From: Chionis minor
Lineage: Eukaryota > Chordata > Aves > Charadriiformes > Chionididae
Assembly (NCBI GenBank): GCA_013398295.1
Contig: VZSF01001075.1
Span: 1,426,001-1,490,000, forward strand
Length of the DNA stretch: 64,000 bases
Direction: 5' to 3'
Shown: piece by piece, positions 57,301 to 64,000 of the stretch
Layout: each line of letters begins with the position of its first letter
How positions within the stretch are numbered: the first letter of the stretch is position 1
The notes under the pieces: generated by a model
Database searches by the model: none
Told to the model about the DNA's origin: nothing
Seen by the model: only the letters and a program-made list of their open reading frames with translations
Position numbers and translations under genes: made by a program

Positions 57301-57480
57301 TGCTGGTTGCAACAGTGGAGTTAAGAACTGAGATTCTCACCATTGTTTTCACTCTGACTCTTCCTATGTGCTTTGCCCAGCACACCCAGGAACGTGGTCC
57401 AAAATGGCCCCTGCAAAGGCTGCTGCTACATGCCTAGACATGGTGGTGGTTGGAGTTTTCCAAAGCTGTTTACAAACTAA
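3358..57480 (+). CDS. Unidentified multi-exon protein-coding gene (about 498 aa, 19 coding exons)
   Basis: Exon chain (coding parts): 3358-3395, 7216-7292, 13827-13858, 21232-21260, 22825-22886, 24747-24817, 24941-24963, 25938-25969, 26973-27044, 29457-29516, 30399-30544, 35969-36050, 40782-40885, 41127-41290, 43385-43527, 46196-46290, 47499-47592, 52448-52520, 57381-57480. Total 1497 nt, 498 codons plus TAA. Every junction is AG/GT and phase-compatible, and no split codon is a stop. I do not recognise the product. It has no obvious signal peptide or membrane segment, a leucine-rich middle (residues about 215-300), a CKQC motif near residue 325, a KKRK basic cluster near residue 390 that could act as a nuclear signal, and a Cys/Gly-rich C-terminus. 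An HSF site lies in the promoter. Weak points are the donors at 7293, 22887 and 43528 and the acceptors of the exons at 25938, 30399 and 43385. Exons may be missing in the long 5' introns, and 4423-4590 could be an additional or alternative exon. Confidence 0.65.
4423..4590 (+). CDS. Alternative or additional 5' exon (168 nt)
   Basis: A good acceptor (TTTTTCCTTATCTGTACAG) and a donor (GAGGC/GTAAGCG) enclose a frame open for 55 codons that enters with two bases and leaves with one. It contains segments such as [12 protein letters not shown] and [13 protein letters not shown]. Its end phase also fits the exon at 13827. Its start phase does not fit the exon at 3330-3395, so if used it would need its own start; the internal ATG near 4456 has a poor context. 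It is an alternative to the 3330 plus 7216 path, or a chance open frame. Confidence 0.3.
6598..6681. repeat. Near-perfect 40-bp inverted repeat with a 4-nt loop
   Basis: Left arm 6598-6637 and right arm 6642-6681 are reverse complements at 38 of 40 positions, separated by AATA. One of the two differences gives a G:U pair in plus-strand RNA. The result is an almost uninterrupted stem within an intron. It could be a palindromic miniature transposon, a recent inverted duplication or, if transcribed, a hairpin RNA substrate. No target-site duplication is obvious in the AT-rich flanks. Confidence 0.9.
7216..7292 (+). CDS. Exon 3 (candidate, weak donor)
   Basis: Acceptor GTGCCTCCCTTTTAG is good. 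The frame enters with one base and reads [20 protein letters not shown], a beta-strand/helix-like stretch, followed by five more codons to a donor TCAA/GTTCAG that is weak. A TGA follows soon after in the intron. The end phase fits the next exon. Confidence 0.4.
8014..8037. repeat. 24-bp perfect palindrome
   Basis: The sequence from CATAATTTGCAA to its exact reverse complement TTGCAAATTATG has no spacer. It contains two abutting TTGCAA hexamers, each resembling the C/EBP core palindrome. It lies in an intron; regulatory use is not shown. Confidence 0.9.
8219..8268. other. Poly-G tract running into an assembly gap
   Basis: A run of 23 Gs (8219-8241) is followed by 22 Ns (8242-8263) and then five more Gs. 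The gap is bounded on both sides by G, so the missing bases are probably more of the same G tract or a G-rich microsatellite on which sequencing failed. The true length is unknown. It lies in an intron. Confidence 0.95.
9650..9836 (+). mobile_element. CR1 LINE fragment (3' region)
   Basis: The segment reads like a degraded CR1 3' end. It has GGTTGCCCGGACAGATTGTGG, 'GGTTTTTAAAACTTGACTG'-type text, GAGCAACCTGGT, a 'GGAAGCTGGATTAGATGATCT' block and a terminal ATTCTGTGAT. These follow the order of the consensus CR1 tail. It is 5'-truncated, non-coding and diverged. Confidence 0.85.
12928..13328 (-). mobile_element. CR1 LINE fragment (3' end), minus strand
   Basis: On the plus strand it begins CATAGAATCACCTAGGTTGG, the reverse complement of the CR1 3' terminus. 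It continues through 'GGGACCTTTAAGATCATC', 'CTGCCCTGGGCAGCCTGTTCC' and 'CAGGCTAAACAACTCC' blocks typical of CR1. It is about 400 bp, 5'-truncated and better preserved than most copies in the window. Open frames within it are incidental. Confidence 0.92.
13827..13858 (+). CDS. Exon 4 (32 nt)
   Basis: Acceptor CTACCTGCTTACTTACAG and donor CGGG/GTAAGT are both strong. The frame entering with two bases reads [10 protein letters not shown] and ends in phase 0. The frame entering with one base contains a stop. Confidence 0.55.
19490..19775 (+). mobile_element. CR1 LINE fragment (reverse-transcriptase region)
   Basis: Translated on the plus strand it gives pieces such as [18 protein letters not shown] and SLTSVPGKV, which match the conserved N-terminal part of CR1 reverse transcriptase. 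After frameshifts come the '[13 protein letters not shown]' and '[12 protein letters not shown]' blocks. An in-frame TAG (about 19680) and frame changes show that it is dead. Truncated at both ends. Confidence 0.9.
20607..20623. repeat. G-rich tract
   Basis: Two long G runs separated by AGGA: six Gs, then seven Gs. Capable of forming a G-quadruplex. Intronic, no other feature around it. Confidence 0.8.
21232..21260 (+). CDS. Exon 5 (29 nt)
   Basis: Acceptor TTATTGAACTATTGTGACAG is moderate and donor AAAG/GTAAGC strong. Entering in phase 0 it reads KFYQSFIKE and leaves two bases. The split codon with the next exon is AGT (Ser). One of the other two frames contains a stop. Confidence 0.5.
22567..22612. 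repeat. 23-bp tandem duplication
   Basis: Two adjacent copies of TAACATGTAATTTAATTAGA plus GCC/GCT differ only at the last base. A recent local duplication in an intron. Confidence 0.95.
22825..22886 (+). CDS. Exon 6 (62 nt, weak donor)
   Basis: Acceptor CCTTTCTGTCTGTCCAAG is strong. Entering with one base it reads [20 protein letters not shown], an acidic then basic helix-like stretch. The phase that fits the following exon needs donor GGGA/GTGGGG, which is weak though followed by G-triplets that can help splicing. A donor at GGGGAG/GTGTTT would end in the wrong phase. Confidence 0.5.
24747..24817 (+). CDS. Exon 7 (71 nt)
   Basis: Acceptor CACATTCATTGCAG and donor CACA/GTAAGG are good. Entering with two bases it reads [20 protein letters not shown] and three more residues, ending in phase 0. 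Another frame is interrupted by a TAA. Confidence 0.65.
24941..24963 (+). CDS. Exon 8 (23-nt microexon)
   Basis: Acceptor TTGTACTCACTTCAG and donor GAAG/GTAAGC are both strong and only 23 nt apart. Entering in phase 0 it reads PDKAKLR-, leaving two bases. The intron before it is only 123 bp. Confidence 0.6.
25251..25272. repeat. T-run followed by G-quadruplex-type tract
   Basis: Fourteen Ts are followed by GGCGGGGGGGGG, AAGGGG and AGGGG. It has four or more G runs within 22 bases, so the plus strand could fold into a G-quadruplex. Intronic. Confidence 0.8.
25938..25969 (+). CDS. Exon 9 (32 nt)
   Basis: The donor CTGG/GTGAGC is strong; the acceptor GGTGAATAG has a poor pyrimidine tract. It enters and leaves with one base and reads [10 protein letters not shown], with split codons AGT and GAA. 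Kept because it exactly repairs the phase between the exons at 24941 and 26973; alternatives nearby introduce stops. Confidence 0.5.
26973..27044 (+). CDS. Exon 10 (72 nt)
   Basis: Acceptor GTTATCTTTGTTCACATAG and donor GATG/GTATTG. Entering with two bases it reads [20 protein letters not shown] and three more residues, leaving one base. The composition is convincingly protein-like. Confidence 0.65.
29457..29516 (+). CDS. Exon 11 (60 nt)
   Basis: Acceptor CCTTTTCCTTGCTGTGCCAG and donor GCACAG/GTAATT are strong. Only the frame entering with two bases is open; it reads [19 protein letters not shown] and leaves one base. Confidence 0.72.
30399..30544 (+). CDS. Exon 12 (3' boundary sure, 5' boundary uncertain)
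   Basis: The donor CAAAG/GTAACT is good and the frame before it is open for 53 codons, including [20 protein letters not shown]. Phase with the preceding exon allows acceptors ending at 30398, 30404 or 30446. The nearest good pyrimidine tract (TGCCTCTTTTCAG at 30357-30369) favours the upstream ones. Starting at 30399 gives 146 nt and starting at 30447 gives 98 nt. Ends in phase 0. Confidence 0.65.
35969..36050 (+). CDS. Exon 13 (82 nt)
   Basis: Acceptor ACTTGTCTTACTGATACTGCAG and donor CCCAG/GTGAGC are strong. In phase 0 it reads [20 protein letters not shown] and seven more residues, a leucine-rich helix followed by a polar part, leaving one base. A second frame is also open, but only phase 0 joins to the exon before it. 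Confidence 0.7.
38526..39262 (+). mobile_element. CR1-type LINE fragment (endonuclease domain)
   Basis: The plus strand encodes broken pieces of the ORF2 endonuclease: [10 protein letters not shown] near 38926, then [19 protein letters not shown] and VGDIKFG. This is the conserved APE-type block around the catalytic Asp/His. The usual SDH triad is read here as GNH, and several frameshifts and stops separate the pieces, so it is inactive. The upstream part (TGCATGCAGCATGGGAAACA) matches the start of ORF2. Confidence 0.85.
40782..40885 (+). CDS. Exon 14 (104 nt)
   Basis: Acceptor TTCTGCTTCTCCCAAACCACTGCAG is excellent; donor CAAAG/GTGCCT is fair. Entering with two bases it reads [20 protein letters not shown] then [14 protein letters not shown], ending in phase 0, directly compatible with the next exon 241 bp on. 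Confidence 0.72.
41127..41290 (+). CDS. Exon 15 (164 nt, largest internal coding exon)
   Basis: Acceptor TTTCTGTATTTCAG and donor ACACAG/GTAAAA are strong. Phase 0 is the only open frame and gives 54 codons, beginning [20 protein letters not shown] and ending near [12 protein letters not shown]. The CKQC could be half of a metal-binding site, though no partner pair is evident. Leaves two bases. Confidence 0.82.
41472..41547 (+). CDS. Possible alternative terminal exon
   Basis: Acceptor TTATTTTCTGTCTTGCAG follows exon 15 by only 181 bp. Joined to it, the frame reads 24 codons (starting [14 protein letters not shown]) and stops at TAG 41545-41547. No internal donor continues the gene. It may be an alternative 3' end that truncates the protein at about residue 355, or a decoy acceptor. 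Confidence 0.25.
43385..43527 (+). CDS. Exon 16 (143 nt, acceptor ambiguous)
   Basis: The frame is open and reads [20 protein letters not shown] with 27 further residues, leaving one base at donor CCAG/GTTTTC. Starting after GAGCCAG (43385) joins correctly to exon 15. The AG at 43370-43371 has a better pyrimidine tract, but using it would shift the frame unless another small exon lies between 41290 and 43372; none was found. Confidence 0.65.
44010..44370 (-). mobile_element. CR1 LINE fragment with open reverse-transcriptase frame
   Basis: On the minus strand the sequence encodes part of CR1 reverse transcriptase. It has [20 protein letters not shown], containing the FADD catalytic motif, then [20 protein letters not shown] and [12 protein letters not shown]. 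The frame stays open for over 100 codons, which suggests a comparatively young insertion, but it is truncated at both ends and cannot encode a whole protein. Confidence 0.93.
46196..46290 (+). CDS. Exon 17 (95 nt, basic cluster)
   Basis: Acceptor TGTCTTTCTTCCTAAAG and donor ATCAG/GTGAGG are strong. Entering with two bases it reads [20 protein letters not shown] then [11 protein letters not shown] and ends in phase 0. The KQSKKRKSS segment is a candidate monopartite nuclear localisation signal. Confidence 0.82.
47499..47592 (+). CDS. Exon 18 (94 nt)
   Basis: Acceptor CGAACCTATTCTGCAG and donor AACAG/GTGATT. In phase 0 it reads [20 protein letters not shown] then [11 protein letters not shown], leaving one base. 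The junction with exon 17 is phase 0 on both sides. Confidence 0.8.
48464..48545 (+). mobile_element. CR1 LINE tail fragment
   Basis: About 80 bp with GTTGGCCTTGCTTTAAGCAG, GGTTGGACTGGATGATGG and TCTCTTCCAACC, ending near the degenerate CR1 3' octamer. Severely 5'-truncated. Confidence 0.85.
52448..52520 (+). CDS. Exon 19 (73 nt)
   Basis: Acceptor TTTTTTGTTTGCCTTCAG and donor CTAAG/GTAAGG are excellent. Entering with two bases it reads [20 protein letters not shown] then KKL, leaving AG. An internal GTAGGA could act as an earlier donor but would change phase. Confidence 0.82.
57381..57480 (+). CDS. Exon 20: terminal coding exon
   Basis: Acceptor CTTCCTATGTGCTTTGCCCAG is strong. One base completes a Ser codon, then [32 protein letters not shown] is read before TAA at 57478-57480. 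The tail is Cys- and Gly-rich with a final aromatic/hydrophobic patch. The 3' UTR continues from 57481; no AATAAA is evident in the first 1.4 kb, an ATTAAA near 58942 being the first candidate. Confidence 0.78.
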
Positions 57481-58000
57481 CTCTTTAGTGAAATACATAG
57501 CTATTCCATTTCTAAGAAGAAAACAGATGAAGTACAATCATAATCCTGTTGATGAAAAAGAAAAATTACATTTTTCACTTTGCTTTCTACAAGTTCTCAC
57601 TATTAATTATTTATTTCAGTTTGCTTTACGAAATTTTATAGTTGTTACCGATTCACACAAGTAGAAAGTATACTTAAGTGCAAATTGAATGGAAAAGCAC
57701 ACTGCACCTGGAGCAGTCACCTTCCTCCCTCCCATTCCAGCAGACATTGGTTTAAAACTTTATGACACTTAATGAAATTTTGACAGCGAACTATCCTATT
57801 TAGCAGTATGGAAAACAAAGAATTGAACTTTGTGCAACCTTAACCTTTGAATTATTTACAAGTTGTGAAGGTCTCCAACCCACCCCTTGTTGGGCCAAAT
57901 ATATTTTTAAGAAACCTGTTTAGGGCTACCTTGAAGATTCAAAGAACACATCTTGCCCAACTTCAAGTGAGGAAAGGTGGTTTAGATCACATACGATCTT

Positions 58001-58110
58001 CATAGAATCGTAGAAAGGTTTAGGTTGGAAGGGACCTTAAAGATCATCTAGTTCCAACCCCTTTGCCGTGGGTAGGACACCTCCCACTAGACCAGGTTGC
58101 TCAGGGGTTT
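58001..58110 (-). mobile_element. CR1 LINE tail fragment, minus strand
   Basis: On the plus strand it starts CATAGAATCGTAGAAAGGTT, followed by TAGGTTGGAAGGGACCTT and a 'CCACTAGACCAGGTTGCTC' block. This is the reverse complement of a CR1 3' end, about 110 bp long. Confidence 0.92.
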
Positions 58111-58377
58111 TTTTGTGTAATCACAGGAGTTTACATAATTTGAGAACAGAATCAGAGAGTCCTTGGCCTTCTTTGCATAATCTAACGAACAGCAAGTAAA
58201 GAATAACTGGTTTAGGGTGCTGTGTAGCAGTCTGTGCTATGCTGCTAGTTCTGTGGATCCTACTTACCGTAACTACACATCAGACAGTGCAATTGTGAAA
58301 TCCTTCATAGTCCTGAAGTCCAGTGGGGCGAGGAAGAGATGCTTTTAAGAAATCAAGAGATACGTGGTATTTTGTAT

Positions 58378-58524
58378 CATTCTGTTTCAAAGTGAAAACT
58401 CTGAAAAACATCTGACATTATTAAGAAATTGTAGGTGGGTACATACACACGTACACGTGCACCTACTGGGGTCAAATGTGTGCTCTACGAGGTGTTTTTC
58501 AGAGTTTCACTTTGAAACTGAATG
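58378..58524. repeat. Nested inverted repeat
   Basis: Outer arms 58378-58410 and 58493-58524 are imperfect reverse complements (core GTTTCAAAGTGAAA and CTCTGAAAAACA, with one single-base indel). Inside, GTAGGTG at 58431 pairs with CACCTAC at 58460. The middle is a CA/TA-rich stretch. It may be an old palindromic DNA-transposon remnant; no clear target-site duplication. Confidence 0.75.
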
Positions 58525-61500
58525 GATCCAAATATGCCTTAATTTTCCATTACTTAGAGCTTTAGCATGTTGCAGCAAAAGTAAACGTGGTCAGATTCAT
58601 CATGGACTGATGAAAAGTCAAGCTTTTCTGAAATCTATATCATATCATAAATACTATGCACTTTTCAGTGGCTAATGATATCCTAAAAATGTTATGTATT
58701 ACCCTCTAAAACTTCAAGAAAATAGAGATACATATGGTCAATACCTCACGTCATGGAGATCAGAAGAGATGCTAACGCAATCCACTTCTTGTAATTGGAA
58801 GAAGCAAACAATATAATATTACTGATTTATTTATATTACACCTTTCTAGAACAGGAAAAATAAGAAAAATAGAGGCCTCTCTCACCTCAAGTTTCTGTTC
58901 AACTTAGACTTTACCATAGAAAGGCCATGTCTGGGTAAGGATTAAAGTAGGAGTGTTGTATGAGAGAAGGGGATGCTGTGAAGATTAACTCAGAATAATG
59001 TAAGAGAATGAATGAGTTGGTGTGCAGCACAGAGGAGTGGAAGTCACTGTCCTTCATCTGTTGTGAAGTGGTTTACTGCTTAAGAGGCTGCTTTAGGAAC
59101 GACAGTGTCAAGTCGTATTGAATTGATCCATTTCCCTTCTTTCTTCACCTCAACACCCAAAGGTTTTCCCTAGCAAAGCACAATAGCGGAGTGCCTATCC
59201 CAGGAATACCCTGAGAAAAATTGGACTGTGGCTTAGAAAACACTAGAGGCCCAAGGAGAAAATTGCAGCGCTAACTGGGAAAAACACATGCAATATATAT
59301 TCAGAGCAGGGTTGTGGTCATCTTAAGGAAATGCAGCATGAAGGAACTGTACTGTTGATAAAGATGCACAATTTGTGTTTAAAAAAAAAGAAGGGTTGCT
59401 TTCAGTAAAGTAAGTGTAGTAACACACACGTGCTCCCTCGAGGTTGGGAGAGAGAATCCAGAAGAGCTTCCTTAAGAATGGCAGGGTGCCAGCATAGTAC
59501 GTGTTTCTAGCGATTGTTAGAACTATCTTTCAGTTCTTTCATGTTCAGAATGATCCATCTCAGAGCGGGATGTGCATCACCCTAAAAACACAACTATGAT
59601 CAGATGTCATAAGAGTAGCCTTCCCCAGATTAAGCCCGTTTACTGTTGAGCAATTTTAATTTTCACTCCTGCCAGTGAGTGGCATCGTATTTTTGCTCAG
59701 GTGAATCAAAATAGTGATCTTTCCCATGAATTCGGTTGATCCATCCTTTTTAACAGCTAGACGGCATAAATAACAGGAGCTATATAATGTTAATCATCAA
59801 ATAATTAGAAATATCTTTTAGCATGTGATTCAGTGTTTTGTTTTACTATGATTGGTTTAGTTTAACAATGTTTTTGAAATACGCTATATAAAATTCTTAA
59901 ACAAAGCGGCCTGCTCTTCAATGTTTTATTTTTCTTATTACTAATATAGTTATACGTGTAAAGTACAAAGAGAGGCAATGTACAAAGACTGTAACTGCAA
60001 CAGAAGTGTACAATATAGCTCAATAGTAATCCTATTAAGTAATTCTATTTGCTGATGCAATACAATGGAAGTCAAGAATACATAGTCTTTTTTGTACACG
60101 TCAAACGGCTCTATAATAATTCAAATGCTGACAGTTGGCATTGTTCTCTGACTAGCAAACAAAGCAACTATTTCAGTGTTTGATCCATTTTTTATTGTGA
60201 CTGTGTAAAATGACATACTGCATCAAACATTTACAAAAAATAACAGGAAAAGTTTTTTTCTATTCTGTGTTCAAATGAACTAACAACTGCTGGCACGTTC
60301 ACATTTAACAACAGCTAATCAACAAACAACGTTAAAAACAACTAGAATACCCCCTTTTGCCAGGATCTGGTATTTTTCTGTGACCAAAGGTGAGAGGTTT
60401 GTCCGTTTTCTAACCCTGTTGCTTGATCTTGGGTTTATTAATGAAGGCAGCCTACAAAGCAATGTGTTTCTTCAAAGACCCCATTTCAAGCTCTTTGCCA
60501 TGGGGCAATTCTTCTATGTTAAAGCCCTCCTATGTCACTTAGCTCATGCTGTGATTAGAGAAGAATTAGTAAAGCTCCTAAATGTCTTGTTTCTCTGTTT
60601 TAATTTAAAAGCGTAAAATGCTGCTAAGTGAGATTCCTGGGGGAAGGAAGGTCATTGAATGTTACAAGGTAATGTCTCAACATCACTCACAGTAGGTTAT
60701 GCTCTGGTGCTAGTCAGGTTCTGTAAAGTTAACTCACTGAGGCAAACAAGCTAGACAGATCTCTTGATTATTTGGCATTTATATGTATTTGGATGGCAAA
60801 GCTCAGTTTTTAGTAACTGTTACGTGTTCATGCGTTTGTCTGAAGGGAGTGTAAATCTTTACTGTTTTTCTACAAGGCCTTTCAAGTTCTGTGCTAGATT
60901 TTTTTCTGAATTCAGTCAGTCCCAGCAACATGCAGACTTCAGCAAAACCAGTTTCAGAGTTAAAATAACCACTTGCCAACACACAGACCAAACCAACATG
61001 ACTGACAGTTCCCTGAAGAAGGTGGTTTGGATTCAATCTTTTCTCTTACTCTGCCTGAGACTAACTTTTGAGACAACAGTAAAATGCAGCCAGTATTTCT
61101 TCCACTGGTAGTTCAAGAATTTAGCATCTCTTTTTTTCTTTTGCTTTCGAAGAGGTCCCTAAAGCAAAAATGTTTCATTTCAGGTTGCGAATCAAAATAA
61201 ATGAAACTTTGTAAGTTCTAGAACTGATGAGGAAAAAGTGGCAAGTTTTAGTTTTAATTTGATCTGCATAATTTTTTTCTTGGTTTTTATTGCCTGGTTC
61301 AGTAGCTGAATCAAAAAATAAATTATTCAAACAGCTCTTATAATACTCTCCTTCAGAACAAAGATTAAGCCATGCTGTTCCTGAAGAGGTACTAATAACT
61401 ACACTGACCTGGAATGGTAATAAGCCTGTCAGCACATAAGCAAAAATTAGGTATATCGTATATGTTATTAGAGGAAATAATATGCTAAAGGGACCCACCC

Positions 61501-64000
61501 CCCTGGCTAATTTGTCTGGAGAAGAAGAAAATCTGTATAAAAGTAAAAGTATTTGTATTGCTTATCTACCAGAACTTCGACAAGTGAAAGCCTATGTATT
61601 TAATCTTTTATATAAAGATTAAAGTATCATAAAACATCTCTTGTTGGGAAAACTGTTTCCATCTTGACTAGGAAGCCTGGTTCATTCTTGCATGAGCATT
61701 CCAGACCTGTGAATAAGCGGAAGCCGCTATAGCCTGGAGTGGCATCAGAGAGTGTGTGCAGAATATAGCAAAGAAGTCCAATTTTATGTCGGGTTTTGGG
61801 AGCCTTTCTTCTACACCATTTTATTGATAAGTTATGATAGCTTTATCTCTGAAACATATCTGAAACAGGCAAGCCACTTTATATTTATGGAAGACTATGA
61901 TGTGAAAGGTTGTTCTTGTATAGATTGTTGTAGCATTGAGCGTGTCAGGAGTACTTGAGAGAAGGACAGGACTGTTGGCACAAGACGACCTGTTCCAGGA
62001 AAGGGAGAAAGAGGCAGATACTGGCAGAGATATGGGAGATAACTGGGTCTCTGTACTGACTGTAGCCTAAAGTATAGCAGTGAAATACAGGTATGTGGAT
62101 CATGGGAAGTTTGGTCCAGTTCCTAAACTCTTTTCCTGAGAAAACTGTGAAAGGTACTGTGTGTTCATACTTCGTCTCGGCACACTTCAGTGTTAAAGTG
62201 TAAGGGGTGTTGCAGATAAGCTGATACTCCAGACTGCACAAAAGCAGTGACTGTTACCCTGGGCAGCAGCAAGATACTGTTGATCTCTACACACAGAAGC
62301 TTCCATCTCCTGCTGTCACCAAAAGCCCTGCCTTAGGAAAGCGCAGGTAGTGTCGTGATGGTCCAGCAGGTACTCGGCTGTTATCAGAACCTGCAGTCTG
62401 AGAATGCAGGAGCAGGCTAAGGCAGAACAGACTAGTGGGAGGAGGGGTGCTCTAGGGGGAGGATGGAATAGTAGGGGAGCATGGGATTGGCTTGTTAATT
62501 TGAGAGAGAGGGGAGGTATCGTACAATAGCATGATGTCGAGTCCTAATTCAAGGATCAATCTTTCTAAAACTAGACCAGTACTCCCACTTCTCTTTTACA
62601 TACTGGGGTTTGGAGTTTATCTGCATTGAGCAAATGTGCTAAGTACCAAAAGCCATGTTCTTGCAGCTGTATAGATTTTTAGGTTTTTTAAAAAGGCACC
62701 AACGTATACTTACCCATTGCTGTGGTTCCACCTTTGATTGCTCTGTACGCATGCTCACATTTGGATTTCAGTTTCCCTCACTGATGATCATTACCTTTCT
62801 CAGTGTGCAAGCATGCAGTCTTTGCATTTTAGTTTTCTCCTGCAGACCTTTCTGTAAGACAACATTGTTCAACTTTTCACAGTTAAAAAAGCCTTAGAAA
62901 ATTCTTCCAGCTAGACTCAGCTAAGGGCACTACCACAGGCAGTTACTGAGGATCCAAGAAGGGGCAGCAGTTGTATAGTGTACCCCAGTAAAACCATCCG
63001 TGTATTCTGTAAATCTACATTCTTGCAGGGCCTTTACTGTTTCCAGTTCTGAAGACTGACATAAGTTATCTTGGACATCACAGCTCCAGATAAAGTTTGA
63101 CCTGTAAGAAACCATCAGGCTTTCCTTCCTCCCTTCCCCATTATACAATTCTCTCTGGCCCCTGAGACCACCAGTTATTTCTGTCCTCTTTTTCTCTCCT
63201 CAGATTTTAAATATTTGAGGCAGGAATCATCCCTTGCTCTAGTGCTCTGCTCTTCCCTTCCCTTTCCTCCCCAAAACTGAGAACGCTGTGAGAACTTTAA
63301 AAAAATAAAAAAGTAAGAAGAAAGAAGGCAGTAGCAAATATTCCCTTTTCAAATAGAATCATTACCATAGCACAGTTATCCTTCAGCTACTGGCAGCTGC
63401 AAATGGAACAGGGAGATGTTAGTGTTCACTTCTACTGATCTCATTATACAAACCACTAAGAGGAGCAAGGGAATACATTTGGAGAGCTTTCATGTGGTTA
63501 AAGCGACAGGGGAAATTCATTCTTTGATATCCCCTTGTTCAGTGTATCTGCCTCACTTTGTGCCTGCCCCTCAAAAGGCAAGGCTGTAAAAATATTAGAG
63601 GATTGTTGAAAGGGAATGGAAAAATGAAAAAAGCTTCTAATTAAAAGGACAAAAATATACTTGGAAAGTGTTTCTCAGTGTTTTTAAGTTCAAAACCAGA
63701 CCACCTATCCAAATCTCCTCATTAAAAGTCAGATTCAGTTTTCATGCAGAGAGCTTGATACCAGCTTTCTACCTATCTAGACAAATACTTATTACTTTGA
63801 TTTCTGTGTTACCAAAGTGCCTATCAACCACTGATTGATACGTGTGTTTGCAACCTGATGATCTTGGTAAGGAAAAGTCAGCATCCCCAATTGTTAAATT
63901 GGTATTGAAATCTCAGATGTCAAGAGATATGTCCACAGTTGCCTGGAATGCAAGGCATAGTCGCTGTCCCTGGAATTCCGTGTTGCCCATTAAACATGAA
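58525..64000. other. Downstream region, no gene supported
   Basis: No exon chain, repeat or RNA gene was recognised on either strand. The part around 59880-60660 is low in repeats and has several TTTTATT stretches (AATAAAA on the minus strand), so it could be the 3' UTR of a leftward neighbour beginning beyond the window, but nothing proves this. Confidence 0.4.

Larger units (their letters stand above)
47593..57380. other. Introns of the 3' part of the gene
   Basis: Apart from the CR1 tail at 48464 and exon 19, no feature stands out. A 26-bp imperfect tandem (AAAGTG..ATGTTGAATTTT) lies at 54351-54400 and an imperfect direct repeat of TAGATTTATTTAAG at about 50122 and 50169. An A-run of about 17 bases begins near 56518. 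Confidence 0.5.

Overview
This is a piece of vertebrate nuclear DNA, most probably from a bird. It is AT-rich apart from one CpG island. It carries at least seven fragments of the CR1 LINE family, the dominant interspersed repeat of birds (also found in other reptiles), and no mammalian-type SINEs were seen. Almost nothing here is a simple open reading frame; the coding content is split into short exons across a long gene.

Layout. Positions 1-900 hold nothing I can name. A CpG-island promoter lies at about 900-1460, with clustered GC boxes, a heat-shock element in perfect 5-bp register (1164-1186) and a consensus 5' splice site at 1458. From there to 57480 I can read, by eye, a plus-strand chain of one non-coding first exon and 19 coding exons. 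The ATG is at 3358, the TAA is at 57478-57480, and the predicted product is about 498 residues. Reading phase is compatible at all 18 coding junctions and no junction codon is a stop. The 3' two thirds (24747 onward) is the most reliable part. The first three coding exons are the least certain, because an alternative 168-nt exon at 4423-4590 also fits, and a few splice sites are weak. I do not recognise the protein. It has several very short exons, a central leucine-rich part, a CxxC (CKQC), a basic KKRK cluster and a cysteine/glycine-rich tail.

The introns are mostly plain AT-rich sequence. They contain CR1 pieces at 9650, 12928, 19490, 38526, 44010 and 48464. They also contain a near-perfect 40-bp inverted repeat with a 4-nt loop (6598-6681), a 24-bp perfect palindrome (8014-8037), a poly-G tract running into a 22-base assembly gap (8219-8268), and a few G-rich tracts. 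Downstream of the stop (57481-64000) there is 3' UTR or intergenic DNA with one CR1 tail and one nested inverted repeat, and no gene that I can support.

No tRNA, rRNA, CRISPR array or viral gene was seen. All exon calls were made without any database search and rest on splice-site sequence plus phase consistency.
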